A stretch of DNA of 19,793 nt from Gammaproteobacteria bacterium (GCA_029859555.1 JAOUCV010000004.1:1-19793), one strand, 5' to 3'; shown: positions 9,201 through 15,900, numbered from the stretch's first letter. Program-made: numbers and translations. The notes: generated by a model from the letters alone, not told the origin.

Positions 9201-9441
9201 GGTGCGTCCCATTCTGCTCACCAGTATCACCACCTTTCTGGGTATTTCCCCGCTGATCTTCTTTGCCACCGGGCAAACGGCATTTTTGTCTCCGATGGCG
9301 GTCAGCCTCGGCTTCGGCCTGTTGTTTGCTACCGGTATTATCCTGATATCCATCCCCTGCTTTTACCTGATTGCAGACGATCTGCGTGAGATGGTAGCTG
9401 CCAAATGGCATCAGCGTTTTGCGTCGCCGGATAGCGATTGA
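6286..9441 (+). CDS. RND-family efflux transporter permease (HAE-1-like, AcrB superfamily)
   Basis: This is a proton-driven inner-membrane pump of 1051 residues, full length for the family. It has TM1 near 12-32, a first large periplasmic loop, TM2-6 about 330-475, TM7 near 520, a second periplasmic loop, and TM8-12 from about 880 to 1030. TM4 carries the proton-relay acidic pair in LIVDDAIIV (Asp396-Asp397). TM10 reads GILVNDSLILVSFAKR with Asn942-Asp943, where AcrB has the essential Lys940. This places it in the non-AcrB branch of HAE-1-like pumps that carry a VNDS motif. Early motifs (FPTVEMDVVTV, GASPEEVERQI) are typical. The adaptor gene lies directly upstream. No TolC-type gene is in the window, so a shared outer-membrane channel is presumably used. 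Substrate is unknown; drug, metal and lipid substrates all occur among relatives. Confidence 0.93.
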   Translation: MPLIRFSINNPLITNLMLMIVVILGVLSWRSMPQEMFPTVEMDVVTVSVEFEGASPEEVERQIAIPLEEEFDGMADNDVMSSTSNEGMASLMIKLKSGTDVDQYMRDAQTALDQITDLPNEAEEPELVRVKARFPVISLSLYGDVARGYLYDEADRIKQRMAKIPGVASVGIAGNREWELWVEVDPFVLAAHQVSLGQVMSAIRGNLRDLPGGSLKASEGDILLRGKGVAPKPEEIAGISVRSNKRGGQLRLGEIADIELRLEEAQTIGRFNGQPSVNMTVTKTAESSTIDVADATREFAEQLRKELPPSIKVGMYNDLSVYVKTRLNTVKSSGLVGLFLVLLSLYLFLNFRVALITAMGIPISFLFAVIAIYYLGYTINMVSLFAFLIALGLIVDDAIIVTENMYRHMEMGKPAHEAARIGAREVLWPVVASTATTVAAFLPMFAIKGVMGAFIAVIPVVVSASLLGSLWEAFGVLPSHAAELLRTSDKGTRTHERRVDWSALLEHYIGWLRSALAHRYFVALLSIGILMIALVFAVTRIPFQLFDEVDIGQFFINAEAPQTYSLEDTALLAEKMEDIVLESMDEEDLDTLLTNVGVSFIDFNRFQVGSHYIQLVVDLQKAQPDGFIERYITPLVSLKFAWEGTRTRPTEDIISELREKLQAVAGVRRIAIQRPQGGPAGADLEVGVTGPDVDVLRLQADHLAEYLQRLPGVHDVRHNLEVGKLEYQYSLNSRGKELGISQNQLADAVRTGFLGVEAVHVTLDNKRVPVRVIYPETIRYGNDLERLPIVLDDGRLVYLGDVAEITAGRGMNTISRRDTRRLGLVTADVDGAVITPLEVTGLLQAEFADIGASLPGYELLFLGEKKDASESFDGMRDALLISAVLIFFILAALFRSMLDPLVVMFAIPFGLIGVVFGHVLFGYNLQFLSAIGFLALTGILVNDSLILVSFAKRMRGEGMDRIEAMIEAGRVRVRPILLTSITTFLGISPLIFFATGQTAFLSPMAVSLGFGLLFATGIILISIPCFYLIADDLREMVAAKWHQRFASPDSD

Positions 9442-9465
9442 AGCACCCAGGCATCTGTATTTTCA

Positions 9466-9493
9466 GGAACTTCTGCAAGAAAACGCATATAAT
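9466..9493 (+). promoter_or_regulatory. Candidate amgK promoter: TATAAT box with an upstream GGAACTT
   Basis: A perfect TATAAT lies at 9488-9493, about 42 bases before the amgK start codon, in the 93-base gap after the efflux permease. No TTGACA-like -35 sits at normal spacing. Instead GGAACTT, the consensus -35 of sigma-E (RpoE) promoters, occurs at 9466-9472 with a 16-base spacer to the -10 position. The -10 there (ATAATG) does not fit the sigma-E TCTGA-like consensus, so sigma-70 use is the safer reading. Confidence 0.45.
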
Positions 9494-9534
9494 GCCGCCC
9501 TTTAACCGGGAATCAGCAAACAGGAACCTGTAAC

Positions 9535-10551
9535 GTGCCGGAGCGTCTGGAAAAATTGAAAAACTGGCTGGAATCGGAACTGGATTTCAGTGAATACACG
9601 CTCAAGCCGGCATCAGCCGATGCCAGCTTTCGTCGCTATTTCCGGGTGCTGCATCAGGGCGAAAGTCTTATCGTCATGGATGCGCCGCCGGAAAATGAGG
9701 ACTCACGCCCGTTTATTGATGTTTCCCGCATACTGTTTGATGTCGGTCTGAATGTTCCGGCCGTTATCGATTATGACCTTGAGCAGGGTTTTTTACTGCT
9801 GTCGGACCTCGGTAGCCGGTCCTATCTGGATGAGCTCAACGGTGATTCTGTCGAGCGTCTCTATGGCGATGCACTGAGTGCACTGGCAACGATACAGACC
9901 TGCATCACCGCGGGTGCCGGGCTGCCTGCGTATGATCGTGCGCTGTTACTGAAAGAGATGGGGCTGTTTCGCGAATGGCTGCTTGGCGAGCATCTTGCCG
10001 TTACTCTGGACGCCACGCAGACTGCGCTTGTCGATGCGGTATTTTCACTGCTTGCCGACAATGCGCTGCAGCAGCCACAGGTGTGTGTGCACCGCGACTA
10101 CCATTCACGCAACCTGATGGTCACGCAACGCAATAATCCGGGTATCCTGGATTTTCAGGATGCCGTTGTTGGGCCGGTCACCTACGACCTGGTATCGCTA
10201 TTGCGCGACTGCTATATCGACTGGCCGCGCGCGCAGGTGGAAGACTGGGCGCTGGGTTACCAGCAGCTGGCGCTGCAGTCCGGGATTTTGCGCGAGGAAC
10301 ACTGCGACCCGGATAGCTTTTTGCGCTGGTTTGACCTGATGGGGATGCAACGCCACCTCAAGGCGGCCGGTATTTTTGCGCGCCTTAATCATCGCGATGG
10401 CAAGCCCGGTTACCTGGGCGATATTCCGCGAACCCTGGCCTATGTCGTGGAGGTTGCCAGTCGCCATGACGAGCTGAAAGAGTTTGGGGTATTTGTCGAG
10501 ATGCAAGTGATGAGCCGGCTGACTACGCTGGCGATGGAAAGCAGGACATGA
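9535..10551 (+). CDS. amgK: AmgK-type N-acetylmuramate/N-acetylglucosamine anomeric kinase (aminoglycoside phosphotransferase fold)
   Basis: AmgK phosphorylates MurNAc (and GlcNAc) at the anomeric position so that MurU can make UDP-MurNAc directly, recycling cell wall and bypassing de novo, fosfomycin-sensitive synthesis. The 338-residue protein has the APH/choline-kinase fold. A nucleotide-binding N-lobe shows ASFRRYFRV and LIVMDAPPENED, the catalytic loop is HRDYHSRNLM (Asp188, Asn193), and the metal-binding loop is LDFQDAVVGP (Asp206/Asp209), followed by YDLVSLLRDCY, all typical of the family. The start is GTG at 9535 with AGGAA about eight bases upstream and a TATAAT box at 9488. In pseudomonads amgK sits next to lptD and is followed by murU. 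Here an RND pair separates it from lptD, and murU is at 16007. Family assignment is firm; the exact sugar is inferred from the presence of murU. Confidence 0.88.
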   Translation: MPERLEKLKNWLESELDFSEYTLKPASADASFRRYFRVLHQGESLIVMDAPPENEDSRPFIDVSRILFDVGLNVPAVIDYDLEQGFLLLSDLGSRSYLDELNGDSVERLYGDALSALATIQTCITAGAGLPAYDRALLLKEMGLFREWLLGEHLAVTLDATQTALVDAVFSLLADNALQQPQVCVHRDYHSRNLMVTQRNNPGILDFQDAVVGPVTYDLVSLLRDCYIDWPRAQVEDWALGYQQLALQSGILREEHCDPDSFLRWFDLMGMQRHLKAAGIFARLNHRDGKPGYLGDIPRTLAYVVEVASRHDELKEFGVFVEMQVMSRLTTLAMESRT

Positions 10552-10586
10552 AGGAGCTGGAGTTAACAGGGCCGTAGATGTGAAAA

Positions 10587-11189
10587 ATGGATAAACTCTG
10601 GCTGCTGGTGTTTGCTGCGGTGCTGCTCTGGTCGGCAATTAACCCGGCTGACTATTTCACCTGGTTCCTGGAAGTGTTGCCGGCCATTATCGGTTTGCTG
10701 GTGTTGCTGGCGACACGCAAGTCGTTCCCGCTGACGCCGCTGGTCTACGGGCTGATCCTGGTTCACTGCGTCATACTTATGGTCGGTGGACACTACACCT
10801 ATGCAGAAGTACCGCTGTTTGACTGGATCAGGGACAGCTTCGGTGTGGCGCGCAACAACTACGACAAGGTCGGGCATTTTGCACAGGGATTTATTCCTGC
10901 CATGGTGGCGCGGGAAATCCTGATTCGCAAAAAGGTGGTGCGGGTGCGCGGCTGGCTTGCTTTTCTGGTGGTATGTTTTTGCCTCGCGTTCAGCGCGTTT
11001 TACGAATTGGTTGAATGGGTGGTAGCGCTTGCAAGCGGTGAGTCGGCCGAGGCATTTCTCGGTACGCAGGGGTATGTGTGGGATACACAGTCAGATATGG
11101 GCTTTGCGCTGGCTGGCGCTGTGAGTGCGTTGTTGTTGCTGAGTCGTCTGCATGATCGTCAGCTGCGTAATGCCGGCTTTACCAGCTGA
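10587..11189 (+). CDS. YjdF/DUF2238-family inner-membrane protein
   Basis: This 200-residue integral membrane protein of the YjdF (DUF2238) family has no known biochemical function. Roughly five or six hydrophobic segments are visible (about 4-20, 26-42, 50-68, 100-112, 122-148, 172-186). The family signature blocks are present: GGHYTYAEVPL (67-77), RNNYDKVGHF (89-98), FYELVEW (138-144) and GTQGYVWDTQSDM (159-171). The conserved His, Glu, Tyr and Asp residues near the membrane suggest a binding or catalytic site, but this is inference. The ATG at 10587 lies 35 bases after amgK without a strong ribosome binding site; an ATG nine bases upstream is followed at once by a stop codon. It probably shares a transcript with amgK. 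Confidence 0.88.
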   Translation: MDKLWLLVFAAVLLWSAINPADYFTWFLEVLPAIIGLLVLLATRKSFPLTPLVYGLILVHCVILMVGGHYTYAEVPLFDWIRDSFGVARNNYDKVGHFAQGFIPAMVAREILIRKKVVRVRGWLAFLVVCFCLAFSAFYELVEWVVALASGESAEAFLGTQGYVWDTQSDMGFALAGAVSALLLLSRLHDRQLRNAGFTS

Positions 11190-11228
11190 TGCTCTTTAGT
11201 GCATTGCAATATTTTCAGGAGATGCTAA

Positions 11229-11525
11229 ATGGGTAAAATGACTTTTCCCTGGCTGGCAATGGGTATGGGCCTGCTGGTGGCCGTCGGGCTGGTTGCCTCC
11301 GGTGTGCTGTCGCCGGAGGCAAACTACGAGCTGCCGTTGCTGACCATGATGATCGTCAATGAATTTGGTTTTTTCGTGACCGCAATCGGTGCCGGTATTG
11401 GTATTAATATCCTGCTCAAAAACGGCATGCAACCGGGCTTGCTGATGGTGACTATCGCCTGTGGCCTGATGGCTGCCGGTTTCCTGTTGCTGGCAATCAG
11501 GCTGTGGCCGGGTATGTCAGCCTAG
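11229..11525 (+). CDS. Small hydrophobic membrane protein of unknown function (98 residues)
   Basis: I do not recognise this family. The product has three likely membrane helices (about 7-27, 38-60 and 70-92) separated by short loops; the first loop contains SPEANYELPLL and the second LLKNGMQPG. The C-terminus is short. The start is well supported by AGGAGA at 11217-11222, seven bases before ATG. It is sandwiched between yjdF (39 bases upstream) and the glutathione S-transferase-like gene (14 bases downstream) on the same strand, so it is probably part of the same operon. Good ribosome binding site, tight spacing and a clean membrane topology make it a real gene. Confidence 0.75.
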   Translation: MGKMTFPWLAMGMGLLVAVGLVASGVLSPEANYELPLLTMMIVNEFGFFVTAIGAGIGINILLKNGMQPGLLMVTIACGLMAAGFLLLAIRLWPGMSA

Positions 11526-11539
11526 GTTGAAGGCGTTGC

Positions 11540-12229
11540 ATGTTGGTTGAGCTGCCCGTTCTGTACTCGTTCCGTCGTTGCCCCTATGCGATGCGTGCTC
11601 GCATGGCCGTCAGTTACAGTGCTATTGCAGTTGAATTGCGTGAAGTTGTGTTGCGCGACATGCCGGCCGCATTGCTGGCCTGCTCACCCAAGGGAACTGT
11701 GCCGGTGCTGGTGTTGCCGGGTGGCGCAGTACTGGAAGAAAGCCGCGACATAATTGACTGGGCGCTGTCTGATAGTGACCCGGATGGCTGGCTGCCGCAC
11801 CGCGGTGACAGTTTCGGGGAACAGTCCAGGCAGCTGGTGGATGCCTGTGATACGTCTTTCAAGCAGCAGCTCGACTATTACAAGTACGCAGAACGCTATC
11901 CGCAGCATTCCGCAGAATATTACCGTTCACAGGGGCAAGTGTTTCTCGCTCAGCTGGAGCAGCGCCTCGGCAAGCATGACTGGTTGTGCGGCGATCGCAT
12001 GACAGTGGCGGATGTTTCAATTTTTCCTTTCGTGCGCCAGTTTGCAAACGTTGACAGGGCCTGGTTTGACGAAACGCCGTATCTGCGCTTGCACGCCTGG
12101 CTGGAGAGGCTGCTTGGTTCGCAGCTGTTTACCCGTATCATGACTAAATACCCGCCGTGGCAGGAAGGTGATCTGCCGCTAGAGTTTCCACCCGGGTTGT
12201 CCGCGGGTAGCCAGACAAGTACATGCTAG
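11540..12229 (+). CDS. Glutathione S-transferase-like protein with CPYA active-site motif
   Basis: This 229-residue cytoplasmic protein has a thioredoxin-fold N-terminal domain (about 4-80) and a helical C-terminal domain (about 90-210), as in glutathione S-transferases. The N-terminal motif RRCPYAMRAR puts Cys14 where omega- and beta-type enzymes and glutaredoxins have a reactive cysteine, suggesting thiol transferase or deglutathionylation chemistry rather than classical conjugation. KGTVPVL with its cis-proline, and LEESRDIIDW, match the glutathione-binding part. GDRMTVADVSIFPFVRQF is the conserved helical-domain core. The substrate is unknown. The ATG at 11540 has GAAGG about eight bases upstream. 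The gene lies 14 bases after the small membrane-protein gene and 16 bases before the BON-domain gene, so all three are likely co-transcribed. Confidence 0.87.
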   Translation: MLVELPVLYSFRRCPYAMRARMAVSYSAIAVELREVVLRDMPAALLACSPKGTVPVLVLPGGAVLEESRDIIDWALSDSDPDGWLPHRGDSFGEQSRQLVDACDTSFKQQLDYYKYAERYPQHSAEYYRSQGQVFLAQLEQRLGKHDWLCGDRMTVADVSIFPFVRQFANVDRAWFDETPYLRLHAWLERLLGSQLFTRIMTKYPPWQEGDLPLEFPPGLSAGSQTSTC

Positions 12230-12245
12230 ACAATCAGGAGATGTT

Positions 12246-12977
12246 ATGTCCAACAAGAGTCTGACCGCGTTGCAGCGTTGCTTGTCTGTCGGGGCGCTGG
12301 TATTTTTGATCAGCTTTTCAGTGCGTGCAGAGTGGGAGTTCCCGGTCTTTGCAACAGATACACTGCAGCCTGGTGCCATGGACCGCGCCTTCGAGTGCGA
12401 GCTTGCCGGGCTGATAGACAAGCAAGCGGGTCAGCTGGGAGATGTGAAGGCTGTGGTGACGCGTTTTGGTAATACGATTGTGATCACCGGGTATGCGCCT
12501 GATGCAGCAGGCCGTGAACGCGTTGACCAGCTGGTGCTGGATGCAGCCGCTATTACCCGCAAGGAACAGGGCGTCGCGACGGTGGTTCCCGCCAACACAC
12601 TCGCCTGTGACGGCAGGCTGGTGCCGGCCAATGCAAAACGCCGGTCAACTGTGAAGCCTGGCCGGGATTGCAGTAGCCTGCGTGCCGAGCCGGGCAAGCA
12701 GGACGAGGCAAGTGGCCGGGTATTTAATCATGTGGCAGTTGGCGCCGCTGATGCGGGGAAACAACTGCTGCATGCGGAATTGCTTGCGGCACAGGCAAAG
12801 GTGGCATTACTGGATGGCGCGGTGGTCGATGTTATGGATGGCAATGTCATCAGGCTGGTTGCGCAGCAGGATGTACTTTACGTGCTGGGCGGGTTTGCTG
12901 CCGACCAGCAGTCGGCAATCAGGGTGCTGCTTGAGAAATTGCCGGGCGTCACTGCCGTGCAATTTTATCTCGAGTAG
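12246..12977 (+). CDS. Exported protein with two BON-like domains
   Basis: The 243-residue product has a signal peptide (about 1-28, hydrophobic core 14-25, cut after VRA before EWEF). A first BON-like region spans about 48-115 (DVKAVVTRFGNTIVITGYAPDAAG) and a second, clearer BON domain spans about 178-243 (AKVALLDGAVVDVM, then LYVLGGFAADQQ, ending LPGVTAVQFYLE). A basic, Cys-containing linker (about 120-160, with Cys121 and Cys142) joins them. BON domains occur in periplasmic proteins such as OsmY and are thought to bind membrane phospholipid or envelope partners; a periplasmic envelope role is inferred. AGGAG seven bases before ATG fixes the start. It sits in the run of small genes that begins after amgK. 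The two-BON call is mine by eye and the first domain is less certain. Confidence 0.72.
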   Translation: MSNKSLTALQRCLSVGALVFLISFSVRAEWEFPVFATDTLQPGAMDRAFECELAGLIDKQAGQLGDVKAVVTRFGNTIVITGYAPDAAGRERVDQLVLDAAAITRKEQGVATVVPANTLACDGRLVPANAKRRSTVKPGRDCSSLRAEPGKQDEASGRVFNHVAVGAADAGKQLLHAELLAAQAKVALLDGAVVDVMDGNVIRLVAQQDVLYVLGGFAADQQSAIRVLLEKLPGVTAVQFYLE

Positions 12978-12996
12978 GCTGTCCTTTGGGGTGTCG

Positions 12997-13389
12997 ATGC
13001 AAAAACTTTTTTCGATTATTGAATCACCGTTGCATCCGGACTTTTCTGCGCTCTACAAGCGTTTGAATATTGAGGAGAGCAAGTTCAGTTCCATGCGCAA
13101 GGCGATTGCTGCATTGAAGACGCAGGCGCCTGACCTGGTGGTTGCGGAATTCATGTACGGCTATGGTAATAATTATGCCGGGGTCAATGTCTGCAACCTG
13201 GATGTGTTTCTCTACAGCCTGCAAAAATATTCAGCCAGCAGCCGTATTATCGTGCTGGTGGAAAAACGCGAGTACCAGTACGTGGAGAAACTGGCTGCAC
13301 TGTTTCCGCTGCATGCTGTTTTACAGTACCCGGTGCGTCAGCAGGATATCGAGCCCTGCCTGATAAGTTCTGTAGAATCAGGGGGCTGA
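12997..13389 (+). CDS. Uncharacterised 130-residue protein, possible degenerate receiver-like fold
   Basis: I do not recognise a named family. The chain alternates hydrophobic strands and helices in a manner like a response-regulator receiver domain: DLVVAEF (46-52), then a Tyr/Gly/Asn-rich loop YGYGNNYAGVNV (54-65), helix NLDVFLYSLQKY (67-78), strand RIIVLVEK (83-90), helix, then strand HAVLQYPV (106-113). It lacks the phospho-acceptor Asp and the conserved Lys at the usual places, so it would not be phosphorylated in the normal way. The SPLHPDFSALYKRL segment opens the protein. The ATG at 12997 is preferred; an in-frame GTG two codons upstream is possible. It starts 19 bases after the BON-domain gene and is the last gene of this run. 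The receiver comparison is inference. Confidence 0.7.
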   Translation: MQKLFSIIESPLHPDFSALYKRLNIEESKFSSMRKAIAALKTQAPDLVVAEFMYGYGNNYAGVNVCNLDVFLYSLQKYSASSRIIVLVEKREYQYVEKLAALFPLHAVLQYPVRQQDIEPCLISSVESGG

Positions 13390-13455
13390 ACGGCCTGCGG
13401 ACAGCGCCTGGCGGCGGATGTGAGCGAACTCCTGCGGTGTCATCGTTTGCTGGTC

Positions 13456-13461
13456 TATAAT
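13456..13461 (+). promoter_or_regulatory. Candidate -10 box upstream of the subtilase-like gene
   Basis: The 147-base gap before the protease gene contains a perfect TATAAT at 13456-13461. There is no recognisable TTGACA at 16-18 bases upstream. A start near 13468 would leave a leader of about 70 bases. The gap otherwise contains a long-range inverted repeat (ACGGCCTG at 13390-13397 with CAGGCCGT at 13482-13489), which is too far apart to call a terminator. Confidence 0.4.
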
Positions 13462-13536
13462 GGCAGTACGCTGCTGTTGTACAGGCCGTCGCCGTCCAGG
13501 AATAATATTACAGCAGCTTGATTGGTTGATGTTCAC

Positions 13537-15900
13537 ATGCCGTTAGCATTGCGAAATATCTGTGCCCTGTGGTTGTTCGCTGTCACCCAGCTGGCGACCG
13601 CTGCACCATCATCTGTGCCTGCTGTTCTGCAGAGCCTCAACAACCCCGTGGGACTGCGCGCCCTTGAGTCGTTTGCAGGTCCCGATCGCCGTGGCAAGAA
13701 CGGTGTGATGGCACGCGTCGGTCTTGACCTCGCATTGCTGTTTCATGAACACCGTGACTTTGTCGAACGCCGGCAGGCGACCGCACAGAAAGAAATCTTC
13801 AAGCCCTCGCTTGGTCTGATGCAAGTAAAGGATGAGATGGTTGTCGTGGACGTGGTGGCAGCCGCTGATGTGACAGAATTGATATTGCAATTGCAGGCAC
13901 AGGGTATGCAGCAGCCTGCCGTTTACGGGCGCATGGTTTCCGGGCTGTTACCGATTGCGTCGCTGCAGACCGTGGCGCAATTGCCAGCAATGAAGCTGGT
14001 GCGGCCCGCTTATGCAAGGTCCATGGCGGGTGCGGTTACCAGCCAGGGTGATGCCGCCATGCTGTCTGATGACGCGCGCAGTGCTTATGGTGTGGATGGG
14101 GCCGGCGTTACCATAGGCACCCTGTCAGACAGCTATAACTGTAGCGGTGGCGCGGCTGGCGATGTCAGTTCAGGTGATTTGCCTGCCGGTATACTGGTGC
14201 TGGAAGAAGAGAATGGTTGCGGCTCAGGCTCTGATGAGGGCCGTGCCATGATGCAGATTATTCACGACGTGGCACCCGGTGCCAGCCAGGCATTCCACAG
14301 CGCCTTTAATGGCAGCGCCGCCTTTGCCAACGGCATAATTGATCTTGCCACGCTAGCGGGTGCGGACATCATTAACGATGATGTCATTTATTTTTCCGAG
14401 CCGATGTTTCAGGATGGCATCATTGCCCAGGCGGTGGATAGTGTGAAGGCCATGGGCGTGGCCTATTTCTCGGCAGCCGGTAACCAGGCCGACGAGTCTT
14501 ATGAGGATGCCTTTCGTTATTCCGGAGTGAGCGGCTATTCTCCCGGCAGTGTGCGCCATGATTTTGATGCAGGTGCCGGTGTTGACTCCCTGATGGAAGT
14601 GACTATCCCGGCGAACACCCAGGTTATCTTTGTGCTGCAGTGGCAAGACCCGTTCTTCTCGGTAAGTGGTGCGCCGGGCGCCGACACGGATATGGATATT
14701 ATCCTGTATTCGGCGTCAGGGCAGGCACTGGCAGGCGCAACTGCAGGCAATCTTGGTGGGGATGCGCTAGAAATCTTTTCCTATACCACGCCTCGCGGAT
14801 TGACCAAAAACTACCAGTTAGGGATTGAGCATTATGCCGGGTCGCTGCCAGGCAAAATCAAGCTGGTCTATTTTGGCACCATGACGATCAATGAATTTGC
14901 CACTCGCAGTGCCACCAGCTATGGCCATGCGATCGCCGCCGGCGGACAGGCTGTCGGCGCGGCGCGTTACGACAGGACGCCGGAGTTTGGTGTATCACCG
15001 CCAAGGCTGGAAAGTTTTTCTTCGCACGGCGGCACGCCGATTCTGTTTGATATAGCTGGAAACCCGGTCATGCAGTTGCGGCAAAAGCCGGACTTCGTGG
15101 CGCCGGACGGGGGTGATAACACCTTCTTTGGTTCGGACTATGAAGGCAACGGATCACCAAACTTCTTCGGCACCTCGGCCGCGGCGCCGCATGCCGCCGG
15201 CATGGCTGCCCTGCTGCGTGAGTATGATGGCTCGCTGGGGGTGGATGCGCTGTATGCGGCGATGCAGGACACGGCCATTGATATGGATGTTGCCGGATTC
15301 GATTACCGGAGTGGTCACGGGCTGGTGCAGGCGACGCTGGCGCTGGCAGCACTGTTACCGCCGGACGGTGATATGGATGGCGTGCCCGATGCGGACGATA
15401 ACTGCCCGCTGGTTGCCAATGCAATTCAGCTTGACTATGACGCTGACGGGCAGGGGGATGCCTGTGATGCCGATGATGATAATGACGGGCTGGATGATGT
15501 GGACGAGATAACGGCTGGTACCAATGCGCTGAACCCCGACACGGATAACGACACCCTGACTGACGGAGACGAGGTAAACAGCTATTTAACCAATCCGCTG
15601 CTAACGGACAGCGATATGGATGGTTATGGTGATGCTGTCGAGGTCGCCGCCGGCAGTGATCCGAATAGCGGCTCATCCATTCCTGCCGGCACTAACGGTG
15701 ATATCAATAATGATGGAATTTTGAACGCCGCCGATGTGCTGCTGGCCAGCCGATTTGCGCTTGGCAGCCTGACCCCGGATAGTGCCCAGTTATTGCGTGG
15801 TGATGTGGCACCGATCGTCAATAACGTATCGCTACCGGATGGCCTCTTCAACGCGGGTGACCTGCTGATTATTCAGCGCTGGATGCTGGTCTCGCCATAG
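13537..15900 (+). CDS. Secreted subtilase-like (S8) protein with thrombospondin-3 repeats and C-terminal dockerin-like domain
   Basis: This is a 787-residue exported protein. ATG 13537 is preferred over the in-frame TTG at 13522 because it starts the signal peptide cleanly (about 1-23, cut near ATA/A). A prodomain-like region of about 24-175 is followed by the subtilase fold: Asp198 in GTLSDSYN, a DEGRAM block with Glu234 where the catalytic His would be, Asn316 of the oxyanion hole in SAAGNQ, and nucleophile Ser547 in FFGTSAAAPHAAG. An inserted beta-rich domain (about 335-460) lies between Asn and Ser. Calcium-binding Asp-rich thrombospondin type-3 repeats fill about 608-705. A dockerin-like pair follows: Asp722-Asp733 (DINNDGILNAAD) and an interrupted second loop Asp756-Asp775. 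The Asp/Ser pair suggests a peptidase, but the Glu substitution means activity needs testing. It is probably monocistronic. Confidence 0.88.
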   Translation: MPLALRNICALWLFAVTQLATAAPSSVPAVLQSLNNPVGLRALESFAGPDRRGKNGVMARVGLDLALLFHEHRDFVERRQATAQKEIFKPSLGLMQVKDEMVVVDVVAAADVTELILQLQAQGMQQPAVYGRMVSGLLPIASLQTVAQLPAMKLVRPAYARSMAGAVTSQGDAAMLSDDARSAYGVDGAGVTIGTLSDSYNCSGGAAGDVSSGDLPAGILVLEEENGCGSGSDEGRAMMQIIHDVAPGASQAFHSAFNGSAAFANGIIDLATLAGADIINDDVIYFSEPMFQDGIIAQAVDSVKAMGVAYFSAAGNQADESYEDAFRYSGVSGYSPGSVRHDFDAGAGVDSLMEVTIPANTQVIFVLQWQDPFFSVSGAPGADTDMDIILYSASGQALAGATAGNLGGDALEIFSYTTPRGLTKNYQLGIEHYAGSLPGKIKLVYFGTMTINEFATRSATSYGHAIAAGGQAVGAARYDRTPEFGVSPPRLESFSSHGGTPILFDIAGNPVMQLRQKPDFVAPDGGDNTFFGSDYEGNGSPNFFGTSAAAPHAAGMAALLREYDGSLGVDALYAAMQDTAIDMDVAGFDYRSGHGLVQATLALAALLPPDGDMDGVPDADDNCPLVANAIQLDYDADGQGDACDADDDNDGLDDVDEITAGTNALNPDTDNDTLTDGDEVNSYLTNPLLTDSDMDGYGDAVEVAAGSDPNSGSSIPAGTNGDINNDGILNAADVLLASRFALGSLTPDSAQLLRGDVAPIVNNVSLPDGLFNAGDLLIIQRWMLVSP

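Noticed and set aside
12682..12996. An upstream extension of the 130-residue gene overlapping the BON-domain gene in another frame.
   Set aside because: The translated extension is Cys/Trp/Arg-rich and unlike a protein domain, while the BON frame is coherent; the start at 12997 is preferred.
13390..13489. Eight-base inverted repeat (ACGGCCTG and CAGGCCGT) between the 130-residue gene and the protease gene.
   Set aside because: The arms are 84 bases apart and no T-run follows, so it is not a credible terminator.
14263..14265. His243 of the subtilase-like protein as the missing catalytic histidine.
   Set aside because: It lies in the HDVAPGA segment, which aligns downstream of the catalytic position in other subtilases; Glu234 occupies the catalytic site in that alignment.
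15068..15676. A 202-codon minus-strand frame opposite the protease C-terminus.
   Set aside because: Its Pro/His/Arg-rich composition is the antisense of Asp/Gly-rich calcium repeats; it is not a gene.
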